Counted from the stretch's first letter, positions 17,149-26,560 are shown. The stretch is 64,000 nt of DNA from Pyrofollis japonicus (GCF_033097485.1 NZ_AP028634.1:620001-684000); one strand, 5' to 3'. Numbers and translations are program-made. Notes: generated from the sequence alone by a model not told the origin.

Positions 17149-17691
17149 GTGAGTATTGTTGCGAGGAGTTTGCTGGATAGGCACATCGCATGGTTTACCC
17201 GTCTTGTTAGGGCGATATATAGTCTGGGTTTAGAGGGATCCAGTTCTACTAGGAATACATGCATAGAGATTGGTAGGAAGCTTAGGAGCATTGCTCGCAG
17301 GGTAGTTGATTACTATGCTTCGCAGGGCTCTGTAGATACTCTCCTCTACTTGTTCTCTAAGAGCGGCATAGATACAGCGAGAAAGATTTACGAAAAGCAC
17401 TTGCCGGCGAAAGAGAGCTATGATGACATAAGGAGTGCCGTGGCCGATATATGCCGAGAGGGCGGTAGCCCGGATGCTATTGCACATAGCTTGTTGCTAT
17501 TATTCCTGCTAAGGGTTCTAGGCGACATATACGGAGTAGATAGTGTTGATTTTGAGGAAGCATTTGACACGATTATCGAGAAGACTATCAGTGATGCTGG
17601 GCTCCTCGAAGCGTTAAATGAGCAGGTATTATGCTCACTTGCTTCTGCACGCAGGAGTATCGAGGCATTCATCAAGGCTGGTGAGGAGTAA
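17149..17691 (+). CDS. cmr5: Cmr5, small helical Cas11-type subunit
   Basis: This 180-residue, mostly helical protein starts at GTG 17149. Position between cmr4 and cmr1 and the helical pattern (Ala/Arg/Leu-rich with IARRVVDYYASQG and LLLLFLLRVLGDIYGV) identify it as Cmr5. Cmr5 subunits form the inner filament that contacts target RNA. Its C-terminal codons end two bases before the likely cmr1 start, so translation is probably coupled. It is a little longer than bacterial Cmr5 but typical of archaeal ones. Confidence 0.85.
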   Translation: MSIVARSLLDRHIAWFTRLVRAIYSLGLEGSSSTRNTCIEIGRKLRSIARRVVDYYASQGSVDTLLYLFSKSGIDTARKIYEKHLPAKESYDDIRSAVADICREGGSPDAIAHSLLLLFLLRVLGDIYGVDSVDFEEAFDTIIEKTISDAGLLEALNEQVLCSLASARRSIEAFIKAGEE

Positions 17692-17692
17692 C

Positions 17693-18850
17693 GTGCTGAG
17701 GGAGATAGCAAGGATAAGAGTTACTTCTTCAACTCCTCTCTTCTTAGGAGGCTATGATACAAGGTTCACGAGGAGGCTGGCTGGTTTAGAGATAGTTGAG
17801 CCGTTGCGCACACAGTCGATAAAAGGTGTGCTTCGCTGGTGGAGTCGTGCATTCTTGGCTGGAGCTCTCTATGCTAGAGGTAGTCGTGGCCGCGAGCTTG
17901 TGCGCAAAGTTATAGATCTCTCTAAAACATTGTGGGGCTCGACGGAGTCTGCATCCCCCTTTGTAATCCGTTCTCTCGAGCAGGGCGTATCCATGTGCGA
18001 TAACTCTACATGGCGCAAGCTTTCCCGGGAGCACCAACGGCTAAGACTTCTCCAGCTAGGTGGGGGAAGACTGCCTCCTAGTGAGTACAGAGCCGTTAAC
18101 ATGGCGGACATAATTCTCTACTCTAGGACTGTACCAGCTTCCCAGAGTTTTTACTCATTTGCGTCAGCTATGCTAGTAGCGCTCTTTGAGCTTGGCTGCC
18201 TCGGCAAGGCTTCTAGGCGGGGCCTAGGCTGTTTCGATATAGTCTCCGGTGTATTGCCTCCATGGCTGCATAGTGCTAGGTCTCGGCTTCCATCATCTCT
18301 CTCAGAGCTGGTAACAAGCATACATAGACTCGCTGCCGAGATCGCTGGGGGCGGAAGCGCCGAGGAGGGACAAGGGCTTCCACCGGTTCCCGCGATAGCG
18401 CCTGGTGTATACCGGGTGCTCCTCTGCAAACTGGACGATGTAGACCCTGTTGATGCGACGATAAAGTTCTCTAAGTGTGTTACTGCGCAGTATCGTAAGC
18501 TCGTTAAGGGTGGCGATGTTCTCCGACGTAGACTGTATGCATGGATCCTTGGGCTCCCCCGGGAGCAGAAAGGAACGGGATACAAGGCGAGAGGAGTTGA
18601 GCGGCGGGCTTCTCCACTAATCTTCACAGTGCATCGAGGATACGCACTCTTGCAGGCATTTTATTCATCTGACTGGCCAAGCCAGATAGAATGGATAGGA
18701 GGTCATTCGAGTACCTCTATACGTGTCAGCGATGACGTCATTATATCTGCTATGGATACTGCTGTCGAGTTCCTCCAGAACTGTTTAGGCGAGCAACGGC
18801 AGGACCTTGGTCCAAGTATTAGCTGTCAAGAGGTGAAATGGAGTGCCTAG
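17693..18850 (+). CDS. cmr1: Cmr1, Cas7-type capping subunit
   Basis: The protein has about 385 residues from GTG 17693, which follows a GTGAGGAG ribosome site; the frame is open from 17618 but that part overlaps cmr5. The N-terminal TPLFLGGYD and the block EPLRTQSIKGVLRWWSRAFL are hallmarks of Cmr1. Cmr1 caps the 3' end of the crRNA filament with Cmr6. Its stop overlaps the GTG of cmr6 by eight bases. The rest of the protein is less conserved but ends normally. Confidence 0.92.
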   Translation: MLREIARIRVTSSTPLFLGGYDTRFTRRLAGLEIVEPLRTQSIKGVLRWWSRAFLAGALYARGSRGRELVRKVIDLSKTLWGSTESASPFVIRSLEQGVSMCDNSTWRKLSREHQRLRLLQLGGGRLPPSEYRAVNMADIILYSRTVPASQSFYSFASAMLVALFELGCLGKASRRGLGCFDIVSGVLPPWLHSARSRLPSSLSELVTSIHRLAAEIAGGGSAEEGQGLPPVPAIAPGVYRVLLCKLDDVDPVDATIKFSKCVTAQYRKLVKGGDVLRRRLYAWILGLPREQKGTGYKARGVERRASPLIFTVHRGYALLQAFYSSDWPSQIEWIGGHSSTSIRVSDDVIISAMDTAVEFLQNCLGEQRQDLGPSISCQEVKWSA

Positions 18851-19871
18851 ACCCGGTTCTGGGAGAAGTATTGACAGCCAAGCCTATCAGGAGCTAATCC
18901 GGGCTGCCAACGAGATATGTGGAATGATGCAACTGCTTCCCGAGGAGGAGAGAAGGCGTCCATTACAGTTCTGCGGATACATTACTGAGTTGCTCAGCTC
19001 AGCTCCTTCTCTGAGGAACTCTCTAGCTCAATCAGTGATTTCGTCGAGAACCTATTTCGAGATTCTCTACCTTGTGGGCCGGTATGGGCCAGAGCTGCGG
19101 CAAATTGCTCGCAAAAAGCTACATCCTCGGGATAGGAGAAGACTAGAGAAGAACCTTAACCGCGTCGATGCGCTAGCTAAGCGAGCCGTTGCGGAGCTCT
19201 TAGCGGAGTCCTCTAGTATCGCAAGGATAGATGAAAGTGTAGGGAAGGCTCTAAGCTATATACGTGAGCACACACTACGTGCCCTAAGGAGTCTCGGTTA
19301 TCGCGTCATAACGCTCCGCGCACATACGGTCACGAGGCTCATAGTTGGTAAGCCGCCCATTAACATTGATTCAGTTTTCGAATATGGGACAGCACTACAC
19401 CCAGTGCTGGGTATACCGTATATACCGGCTTCAAGCATTAAGGGCGCTTTTCGAGCATTCATTGAGACCTCAGGATATACATGCAACACGTATACTCTTG
19501 AAGAATTTGTGGCAAAGGCATTTGGCTCCAAGGAGGGAAAGGGCTCAATAATCTTTACTGATGCGTTTCCCATCCCCCAGGGTAGGGGCCTGCTCATAGA
19601 GCTAGATGTGACAACACCAATATACGGTGATGGTTCTCCTGACCCGAGGATAAGGGAGCACGAAGCGCGCCCCGTTCCGGTAATTTATCCAACAGTAGCT
19701 AGAGGGCTTCGATTCTTTTTAGCAATAGGACTTGGGCCTAGTATTGGAAATGAATGCATGAAAGCTGTAACCGAGTGGGTTAGCAAGTTGTTCGTGGAGG
19801 GCATAGGTGCTAAGACGACTCTAAGCTATGGAGTCTTGCAGCCAAATGAGATCAGAATTGAATCTGATTAG
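18843..19871 (+). CDS. cmr6: Cmr6, Cas7-type subunit
   Basis: This 342-residue protein starts at GTG 18843, seven bases after GAGGTG. A helical N-terminal half of about 155 residues is followed by the RAMP core: TRLIVG, then LHPVLGIPYIPASSIKGAFR, FTDAFP, an acidic TPIYGDG segment, and a terminal GIGAKTTLSYG. This order is characteristic of Cmr6. It interacts with Cmr1 and Cmr4 at the distal end of the complex. It overlaps cmr1 by eight bases and lies 21 bases before the first Cas10 gene. Confidence 0.92.
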   Translation: MPRPGSGRSIDSQAYQELIRAANEICGMMQLLPEEERRRPLQFCGYITELLSSAPSLRNSLAQSVISSRTYFEILYLVGRYGPELRQIARKKLHPRDRRRLEKNLNRVDALAKRAVAELLAESSSIARIDESVGKALSYIREHTLRALRSLGYRVITLRAHTVTRLIVGKPPINIDSVFEYGTALHPVLGIPYIPASSIKGAFRAFIETSGYTCNTYTLEEFVAKAFGSKEGKGSIIFTDAFPIPQGRGLLIELDVTTPIYGDGSPDPRIREHEARPVPVIYPTVARGLRFFLAIGLGPSIGNECMKAVTEWVSKLFVEGIGAKTTLSYGVLQPNEIRIESD

Positions 19872-19892
19872 TAACAACGGGGGTCGTATCCT

Positions 19893-21188
19893 ATGAGTAA
19901 CAGATTATTGGCCATGCTTGCGGACTTGTTTCATGCATGCGGCCTAAAGAGGGCCATGCAGAGTATCGAGCTAAAGGCTTTCAGTAGTGATGATTCAAGC
20001 AATAGGCTCGGTATTATAGCAAAAATGCTAGGTAGCTATGGATGCGGGAAGCTGAGGAGCCTAGTATCCGATACGGAATTTGTTAAGATGCTTAAGGAGC
20101 TAGTTCGGCACATAGAGGGACTAGGCGAAGAGCGTTTTGAAAGAGCTATAGATAAGTATATCGTAGACAAGTTTATTAAAAAGAATTATGACACAAGGAT
20201 ATTATATCTCTACTCGGTTATTCGTTCAGCATACTTTGCTGGCCTTGTCTCTAGGGGTACATCTAGCGGCCTATCTATTATCATTGCTGAGGTTATTAGG
20301 AAGAAAGAGAACATAGTTGCTAGTAGAATTCCTCGTGACATGTACATAGCATCCAGACTTATAAGTAATGTAATAGGCTATATAGCATCAAGAGTCATAT
20401 CGAATATGACTTCGCCGTGGCAGCTTCTTCGCCCACTATCAATGCAGCTTATAGACTATCTTAAAGCAATAGGGATAGAGAGAGTTCATGTTCTTGACCT
20501 CTATAGTCCTCCTGGCGCGCTGACACTAATAGTCCCTAAAGGCCTTAATGAGGTCAACGCCATAGTTAACATAGTTAACCATATAAGAGATTATGCTAAA
20601 GAGTACTGGAGGAACATAGTCTCAACATACTCTACTGCGCTAAGGGAGTGCCTACATAGCCTATCTAGTAATACTGAGCCAGGAGTTATAGTAAACGATA
20701 GTTTCGCAGAGAAAGTCTCCCTAGACGAGCTCATAGCTAAGGTCTCAGAGAATCCTCCCTACAGCCTCATTGTCACATATGTATCGTTTAGCGGCGAAGA
20801 AGTAACAAGGCTATTTATGGAGGGCGCGTCTCCGGAGCATATAGCTATTGTTAAATCGCTGGGATACAGGCTTGATCCAGAGAACCCCTGGAGCGTCATG
20901 CTCTCACTGGCTGAAGCTCTACACAGCTCTTATGCTATGAATAAGTATTATTGGACGTATAGTGAGCTCACTCACAGACTCTATGAAGGGGCCGCTAGGC
21001 GGGTCAGGGGTCGTAGCATACTCTGCACTAATTGTTATAGCGAGCCCTTCATAGTAGCTAATAGCAATGAGTATAGCGTGGTCATTGATTGCGGCGAAAA
21101 CTATAAGCTAGTTCTTCGTCCACGTGAGCGTTTATGCATATTTCACTTATTAGCAAGATTAATGGAGGGGGTACAGGTTGGCCGATGA
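19893..21188 (+). CDS. cmr2: Cmr2/Cas10 N-terminal part (split gene), palm-1 and zinc ribbon
   Basis: This 431-residue protein occupies the place of Cmr2 in the operon. Its middle (about 160-230) fits the first palm domain of Cmr2, with ASRVISNMTSPWQLL and LIVPKGL segments. At about 375-425 it has CTNC, a CGE turn and a RPRERLCIFHLLARL helix, the usual Cmr2 zinc-ribbon region. No HD motif is seen at the N-terminus, so the DNase activity of Cas10 is probably absent. The protein ends just after the zinc ribbon and the remainder is encoded by the next gene in another frame, overlapping by 11 bases. A ribosome site before the second gene supports a true split rather than a sequencing slip. Confidence 0.75.
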   Translation: MSNRLLAMLADLFHACGLKRAMQSIELKAFSSDDSSNRLGIIAKMLGSYGCGKLRSLVSDTEFVKMLKELVRHIEGLGEERFERAIDKYIVDKFIKKNYDTRILYLYSVIRSAYFAGLVSRGTSSGLSIIIAEVIRKKENIVASRIPRDMYIASRLISNVIGYIASRVISNMTSPWQLLRPLSMQLIDYLKAIGIERVHVLDLYSPPGALTLIVPKGLNEVNAIVNIVNHIRDYAKEYWRNIVSTYSTALRECLHSLSSNTEPGVIVNDSFAEKVSLDELIAKVSENPPYSLIVTYVSFSGEEVTRLFMEGASPEHIAIVKSLGYRLDPENPWSVMLSLAEALHSSYAMNKYYWTYSELTHRLYEGAARRVRGRSILCTNCYSEPFIVANSNEYSVVIDCGENYKLVLRPRERLCIFHLLARLMEGVQVGR

Positions 21189-22608
21189 TAGCGTGCATAG
21201 TTCCCTGCAGAAGCGTTCAAAGAGCTTATATGCCATAGCATCGTTCTACACGAGGCTCACACTGTTAGCAGTCCTAGCTGATGTGTATCACGGCAGTAAG
21301 CTAACCAGTTACTTCGAAAACATCGTTGAGGCGTGCGACGCGATAGAAAAACATAGGAAAGAGTTTGAATTGCTTGCTAGAAATCTCGGAATAGATCAGG
21401 GAATAGATGAGTCACTAAGCCTAGCAATAAATCATTGTCCTAGTAATGAGTGTACAACCTACTATAACGGGCTTAGAGCCCTAGTGCTAGACAAGGAATA
21501 CGAAAGATGCAGAACGCTTGTAAGGATAATCCATAACTTTCCGGAGCTGCTCTACCCGGATAGAATGGCTGCACTAGTAGAGCGGCTAAGGAATAGACTT
21601 GGACCATCAGTGTCAGAGAGCCTTAGGCATCTTAATGATATAATAGGAGTGAAAATATTTAGCCAAGAAAAAGGCATGAGGGGGCTCTTTGAGGAGTTTG
21701 CTGCAAAGCTTCGAGGGAAAGATTATAGCTACTTAACCTTGAGATACGAGAATCTGGAGAGCCTTTATGAGATAGGGCTTCCTTTGCGCTTTATGCCTAG
21801 CAACTACTATGCGTTAATCTACATAGACTCCGATAACGCTTCAAGTGAGTTCCTAGGGACAAGCCGTGGAGTTCTAAGGGCCGTCGAGTCGAGTATTCTT
21901 AGTATGGTGTTCCTCATGGAGAAATTGCCGACTAATTCCTTAGAGACAGTATCTACAAGGCTACTATTCTCCGGGTTGCCTGTATACATGGCTGGCGATG
22001 ACTTCCTCTTCCTAGCGCCAATTGAGGATACTTTTCCACTCATCCGTGGCATTTATGACGCTCTACAGAAGAACGGGTTCCGTGCATCGGTTGGAATAGT
22101 TGCAGCCCATGTGAGGGTGCCGTTGCGCATAGTAATATCAACAGCTTATGAAATTGTTGATAAATATGCAAAAAGCGTTACAATAGATAAGAATAGATCA
22201 AAGAATTCGCTAGCGTATACGCGTCTTACATCAAGCAGCAGGAACTGTACAAGCATAGTCCCGCTAGACATAGTATCCCTAGACGACTTGTACAGAGCAG
22301 CCATCGAGGTGGCAAGGATCTCATCGCTCTATGCGAGAACTATTAGCATAGAGCAGAGGCTAAGGAACCTACTAAGTGCAACGCATATAAATGACTTTGG
22401 CTACTGGATAAGAGAGTTATATCAGCTAATCGATTTACTAAAGGAAAAAGACACAGCACCCAAGACGGCACGCATTCTAGAGAAATCAGAGAACGAAGTC
22501 TTCGAAGCAAGTGATGGAGTCCACGTCTTGGCGCAAGACTTAAGCACTATTTTACTAGACATAGCTGAGCTACATAGGTATACAATCCTTCCCGAGTTAG
22601 GGGGCTGA
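21178..22608 (+). CDS. cmr2: Cmr2/Cas10 C-terminal part (split gene), palm-2 cyclase domain
   Basis: This 476-residue protein starts at TTG 21178 after a GGAGGGGG ribosome site. A helical domain is followed by the second palm: YYALIYIDSDNASSEFLG near 210 (first catalytic Asp region) and VYMAGDDFLFLAP near 270. The second is the GGDD motif of cyclic-oligoadenylate synthesis, here with Ala replacing the first Gly. Both Asp are kept, so cyclase activity is plausible but not certain. A C-terminal helical domain follows, as in Cas10 D4. It must pair with the preceding protein to make a complete Cas10. Overlapping start and stop suggest coupled translation and 1:1 dosage. Confidence 0.75.
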   Translation: MADDSVHSSLQKRSKSLYAIASFYTRLTLLAVLADVYHGSKLTSYFENIVEACDAIEKHRKEFELLARNLGIDQGIDESLSLAINHCPSNECTTYYNGLRALVLDKEYERCRTLVRIIHNFPELLYPDRMAALVERLRNRLGPSVSESLRHLNDIIGVKIFSQEKGMRGLFEEFAAKLRGKDYSYLTLRYENLESLYEIGLPLRFMPSNYYALIYIDSDNASSEFLGTSRGVLRAVESSILSMVFLMEKLPTNSLETVSTRLLFSGLPVYMAGDDFLFLAPIEDTFPLIRGIYDALQKNGFRASVGIVAAHVRVPLRIVISTAYEIVDKYAKSVTIDKNRSKNSLAYTRLTSSSRNCTSIVPLDIVSLDDLYRAAIEVARISSLYARTISIEQRLRNLLSATHINDFGYWIRELYQLIDLLKEKDTAPKTARILEKSENEVFEASDGVHVLAQDLSTILLDIAELHRYTILPELGG

Positions 22609-22613
22609 GGCTA

Positions 22614-23654
22614 GTGAACAAGGTAGTATACTTCTGTTTCAAACTACTCGGCGATCTCTCGCCAATATACCTAGGCAATAATATTCCGTTAGAGCCCTAT
22701 ACAAGGGGAAGGTCTACAATAGCTCCATCAATATGGAACTTAAGCGGTGCATCCCTAAACATACTAGGCACGATCTTAGAGATAAATCCGGGCATGTTAG
22801 AGAAGGAGGTAGAGAAAGGAGAAATCATGTTCTACGGCCCATACGTGGCCGACAATGAAGCTCTTAGTGACATACTCCGTGGCAACAAGCCCAGAACGAT
22901 ATATGTTCCCCTCTATAAGCCGCTAGGGGGAACAATTCAGTCACCTAGAATAAGCCATGGCGCAGTAGCAACCATAGAGGTGAGGCCTATGGGCCTCGGC
23001 TTTTCGGAAAAAGGGCTTGAGCTAGTATATGCTGTACTTAATACGCGTACCGGGAGAATAAATAGTAGCAACGAGTATCAAGTAATATCCGATAAGGAAA
23101 GCCGCATAGGCATAGCACTAGAGAGGAGAATTAAGGTAGTGAATAAGAGAAAAGGAAGTATATATTCCTACACTGGGCTAAGAAACATAACACTATGCAA
23201 TGGCTACTCCTGTATCACGCCATCCTACTGCATAGAAGCAACACTACCCAAGGACATGGTAAATAAGCTCCAGAGCTCGTTAGAAGCTGGGAGGAAAAAC
23301 AAGTACTTGATAGATATCGGCGGAAAACAGAGTGCCGGAAGCGTAATAATAGCCGTAGCCGACCAAGCCATAACTGAGCTAACTAAGAAGGAGGGAATGA
23401 CAAGACTAGCAGTCTCGCATATAGGGATACTCCCACAAAAGGAAAAAATTGTCTCGACAAGATGCGAGAGGATAATTGCATACCACGGTGAAATAGGTTT
23501 ACTGACTGGATGGAGTTATAGGGAAAATAAACAAAAAACACCAATTCCAACCCTCATGCCGGGAACTATCTACGAGTCACAACAGGAAGAATGCAATCCG
23601 CCTCGCTATTGGGCACACAAACTACTAGCCACAAGCATACCGTTTACTACATAA
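22614..23654 (+). CDS. cmr3: Cmr3, Cas5-type crRNA 5'-handle-binding subunit
   Basis: This 346-residue protein starts at GTG 22614, six bases after the Cas10 C-part. It has SRIGIALERR followed by GSIYSYTGLRN, the central Cmr3 motif, a DIGGKQSAGSVIIAV glycine-rich strand, and a C-terminal GLLTGWSYRENK with PTLMPGTIY, as in Cmr3. Cmr3 binds Cas10 and the 5' handle of the crRNA. It is the last gene of the operon, and about 175 bases separate it from the leader-distal end of array 3, which is transcribed toward it. Confidence 0.88.
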   Translation: MNKVVYFCFKLLGDLSPIYLGNNIPLEPYTRGRSTIAPSIWNLSGASLNILGTILEINPGMLEKEVEKGEIMFYGPYVADNEALSDILRGNKPRTIYVPLYKPLGGTIQSPRISHGAVATIEVRPMGLGFSEKGLELVYAVLNTRTGRINSSNEYQVISDKESRIGIALERRIKVVNKRKGSIYSYTGLRNITLCNGYSCITPSYCIEATLPKDMVNKLQSSLEAGRKNKYLIDIGGKQSAGSVIIAVADQAITELTKKEGMTRLAVSHIGILPQKEKIVSTRCERIIAYHGEIGLLTGWSYRENKQKTPIPTLMPGTIYESQQEECNPPRYWAHKLLATSIPFTT

Positions 23655-23827
23655 AGATTACAGCACATGCCACGTTTTAACGATTACTCTCATATTTTAT
23701 AAAAATCTTCCTTGAAATATTTGTATTGCTAAAAATCCGTTCTAATCATAACTAAAACTCCAGCAATGCCTTCATCATCCTTGCCCGTGCATGACCAAAA
23801 AGGGTTGCTTAAGAAGTAGGTTTGTCC
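23655..23827. other. Intergenic between cmr3 and array 3, no gene seen
   Basis: This is AT-rich sequence between convergent transcription units (cmr rightward, array 3 leftward). No gene or clear terminator hairpin is seen; short T-runs (for example TTTTATAAAAATC near 23695) could end transcription. Confidence 0.4.
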
Positions 23828-24956
23828 TCTCAGTTCTCTATTGAGTTATTCACTTCGAGCCAGACATTGACGACATGTATGACAAGACAAATGATTACAA
23901 TTCTCTTTTGAGTTCTAGGCTGATAGTTGACAGTCGTGGAAGAGCGATAAAGGGCGTCTTCCTCTTACAATTCTCTTTTGAGTTCTAGCAGCTGTTCAAC
24001 ACGCTTAAGACTATTGGGCTCGAGATGTACACTTACAATTCTCTTTTGAGTTCTAGCGAGGTTAGGCGGGTACCGGTTACCGAGATTGAGCCGATACCCT
24101 TACAATTCTCTTTTGAGTTCTAGATAGTTTGCCGGCAACGTAGTTGTCCCAGCTAAGTGTTTCTCCACTTACAATTCTCTTTTGAGTTCTAGTTAAAGAC
24201 TACCACTTTGGGTATTTGTACTTCAGCCGCAGTAGTCTTACAATTCTCTTTTGAGTTCTAGTGTATCGAGAGAAGTATGCCAGTACTGTTGGACAAAATC
24301 TTACAATTCTCTTTTGAGTTCTAGGCATAATTATTAAGACATTGGTTGAGAAGGGGTTGATCTAGAACTTACAATTCTCTTTTGAGTTCTAGAGAACTGC
24401 TATAGTGAGAGGAACTGTGTGTCCGTAAACTGTGCCTTACAATTCTCTTTTGAGTTCTAGGCGTCACGCTACCGCTGAGGCTGCACGTAACGTTAGCAGT
24501 TATCTTACAATTCTCTTTTGAGTTCTAGTCTCAGAGATATCTATGCAAAATATACAATTGACTAACAAAGAGCAGACAAGAGCTTACAATTCTCTTTTGA
24601 GTTCTAGCCCCGCTTCCTCTACGAGGTGGGCTCTGTGAGCCCCAACAACACTTACAATTCTCTTTTGAGTTCTAGCCGAAGACCAGCTTGACTAGGTTCA
24701 TAAGGGTGACAAGGTACACTCTTACAATTCTCTTTTGAGTTCTAGCTATTTTCAAGTATGGTCTCTTTGTGAGCTGTTCCCTGTACTCTTCTTACAATTC
24801 TCTTTTGAGTTCTAGACAGAAATACCTTAAACGTTAGATAAGGAGTTAAAAATGTTTGGTCTTACAATTCTCTTTTGAGTTCTAGGGCTTAGCCGTATAG
24901 AGGGCTACTTGAAAGCAAAGTATGGATATAACTTACAATTCTCTTTTGAGTTCTAG
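23828..24956 (-). CRISPR. CRISPR array 3: 16 repeats plus a degenerate distal repeat, variant 5' end
   Basis: Plus-strand repeats start at 23894 (first base changed), 23964, 24032, 24099, 24168, 24237, 24300, 24368, 24436, 24504, 24583, 24651, 24721, 24791, 24861 and 24932, each beginning CTTACAATTC and ending GAGTTCTAG. A decayed repeat (CAGTTCTCTATTGAGTTATTC) lies at about 23830-23850. Spacers are 38-54 nt. The leader on the right shows transcription on the minus strand toward cmr3. The first bases of the crRNA repeat are CTAGAACTC here, against GCTAAACTC in arrays 1 and 2; the handle ATTGTAAG is unchanged. Confidence 0.98.
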
Positions 24957-25210
24957 TGGTTTGTTCCCTTTTGGGATCCGAATGGTTTGTGCTATGATAC
25001 TCGTATTTATCTCCTTCGGAACACTATTGATTTATAAGATAATTGGTAATTATCTTACCCCGTTTCCCCATTCTGCTCTATCCCATATTGTTCTCATGGA
25101 AATGTATGGATTTGAAACATTGTTCCCAAGAAGCCTTACAACTCCACCAAAGACAGGTTCCAATGAGAAAAGAAAGAGGAATTTAAAGACTACGAGGATT
25201 AGGCTAAACA
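24957..25210 (-). promoter_or_regulatory. Leader of CRISPR array 3
   Basis: The reverse complement is nearly the same as the leaders at 1665-1926 and 27222-27481. It includes the ATTCGGATCCCAAAAGGGAA hairpin block next to the first repeat and the conserved upstream block (CTTGGGAACAATGTTTCAAA). A TATA-like TTATAAAT (minus strand, about 25030-25037) lies about 75 bases from the repeat. A long open frame across the plus strand is coincidental. Confidence 0.85.
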
Positions 25211-25303
25211 AGAGCTGGGAGAGAATAGTGATATGGATTGGTTGGGTGTGGTTGGTGGGATTGTTTTTGAGGATTCTCTTCTTGGTTGATATTATTTATG
25301 TTG

Positions 25304-26143
25304 TTATTCTGTGGTTTCTTCTGCCCATGGCTCTACTGGTGGGGGTGTTGGGTGTCTTGGTGGTTGTATGGTTATTGCTTGTACTTCTCCTAGGCCTAGG
25401 CCTGGGCTTCCTCCGGCTCCGGTGAGGAGTGCTGCTCCTAGGAGCTTCTTCGCCGCCTCTGCCAGCTTCTCGCCGCAGACTAGGTGGTAGCGGGCTTCGC
25501 CCGTGAATACTTTGATTTCTTTGCCGTGTGTTAGCCTTATTCTCGCCTTCTTTGTGTTGTCCTGTGCTAGTTCTAGGCAGGGCTGGATTGCTGCTACTAG
25601 TGGCTTGTAGTCTAGCCCGGTGGTTGCTGAGAGTCTCCTGGCTATGCTTGCTACTAGTCTCCAGGGGCTCGGGTACGAGACTATGGCTCCGTGGAACCGG
25701 TAGAATGTTGCCCCGTGCCTCGCCACAATGACTGCGGCTACTGGGTCTCCCGGGTCGCTGGGCGGCTCGGGCAGCGGGGCGTCGACCACCTCCTCTCTCA
25801 TGTCGAGGCCCTCGACAATTATGTCCTTGTTGAACACTACGCCGGTCGTGAACCCTCTCGCCAAGACGTGGGCGGGCACCTCGCCCGCCTTGCCCCAGAA
25901 CACTGCCCGTAGCCTATACCGCTCCCCGGGGGCGAGGAACCCGGAGACCGGGACGAAGCCGCCCTCTGCGGGATATATGGGGGAGACTCGGAACAGCCCG
26001 CCCTCGGGCAACACGGTGCCTGCGAGGCTCAGCGAGTCGTACACTATCTTGCCCGCCACTGCCCCGCTCCACGCAACGAGCTTGACGCGGGAAACGACGC
26101 GGAATACGAGGTTGACAACATAGAACCTAGCCTCAACACCCAA
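25304..26143 (-). CDS. cas6: Cas6-like pre-crRNA endoribonuclease
   Basis: This 279-residue protein has the C-terminal glycine-rich loop of Cas6, GAGGSPGLGLGEVQ (about 242-255), and an N-terminal ferredoxin-like strand-helix with WSGAVAGKIVYDSL. Cas6 cuts the repeat eight bases before its 3' end, leaving here the handle ATTGTAAG. Its place between arrays 3 and 4, with four arrays of one repeat family in the window, fits a shared processing enzyme. A proline-rich tail ends the protein. TTG is the apparent start. Catalytic His is not certain: His164 region (FYRFHGAIVS) is one candidate. Confidence 0.75.
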   Translation of the reverse strand: MGVEARFYVVNLVFRVVSRVKLVAWSGAVAGKIVYDSLSLAGTVLPEGGLFRVSPIYPAEGGFVPVSGFLAPGERYRLRAVFWGKAGEVPAHVLARGFTTGVVFNKDIIVEGLDMREEVVDAPLPEPPSDPGDPVAAVIVARHGATFYRFHGAIVSYPSPWRLVASIARRLSATTGLDYKPLVAAIQPCLELAQDNTKKARIRLTHGKEIKVFTGEARYHLVCGEKLAEAAKKLLGAALLTGAGGSPGLGLGEVQAITIQPPRHPTPPPVEPWAEETTE

Positions 26144-26308
26144 TGCTGCACTGCACCCCTCTCTTCTTTCTCGCTGGCAGGGCTCTGTGTGTCCCCGAGG
26201 GGATACAGCTGGGGCTCTGACCCCATCTATATGGTGAGCGCTTTATGCAGTGTACGAGAACTAGGCGAGTCATTTAAAGGTAATGCCGTGTATACGTTTA
26301 GTGCTTGT

Positions 26309-26560
26309 ATGTCTGTGACTATTACTGTGCGTATTCCGCGCCGCCTAGCAGAGGAGATGAGGAGGCACCGGGAGATCAACTGGAGCGAGGTTGTGCGCAA
26401 AGCCATAGAGGAGTATCTGCAGAGACTAGGGGAGGCCAAGAGGGTTGAGGCGCCGGGAGAACTGGTTGAGAAGCTAAGGGAGCTGGGGCTAAGCGCTGGG
26501 GACCTGGAGCCCCCTTGGTCCGCAAGAAGAGGAAATGTACGAGAGGGTGGAGGAGTAGAG
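26309..26560 (+). pseudogene. vapB: vapB antitoxin remnant (frameshifted)
   Basis: From ATG 26309 the frame encodes a ribbon-helix-helix antitoxin (VTITVRIPRRLAEEM, then NWSEVVRKAIEEYLQRL). After a run of five C at about 26511-26515 the frame no longer fits. Dropping one C restores a normal acidic tail ending EEEMYERVEE and a stop at 26558-26560. The unshifted frame reads straight into the following toxin gene. The gene is therefore probably inactive at its C-terminus, which is the toxin-binding part of VapB. It is followed directly by a broken vapC. Confidence 0.65.
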
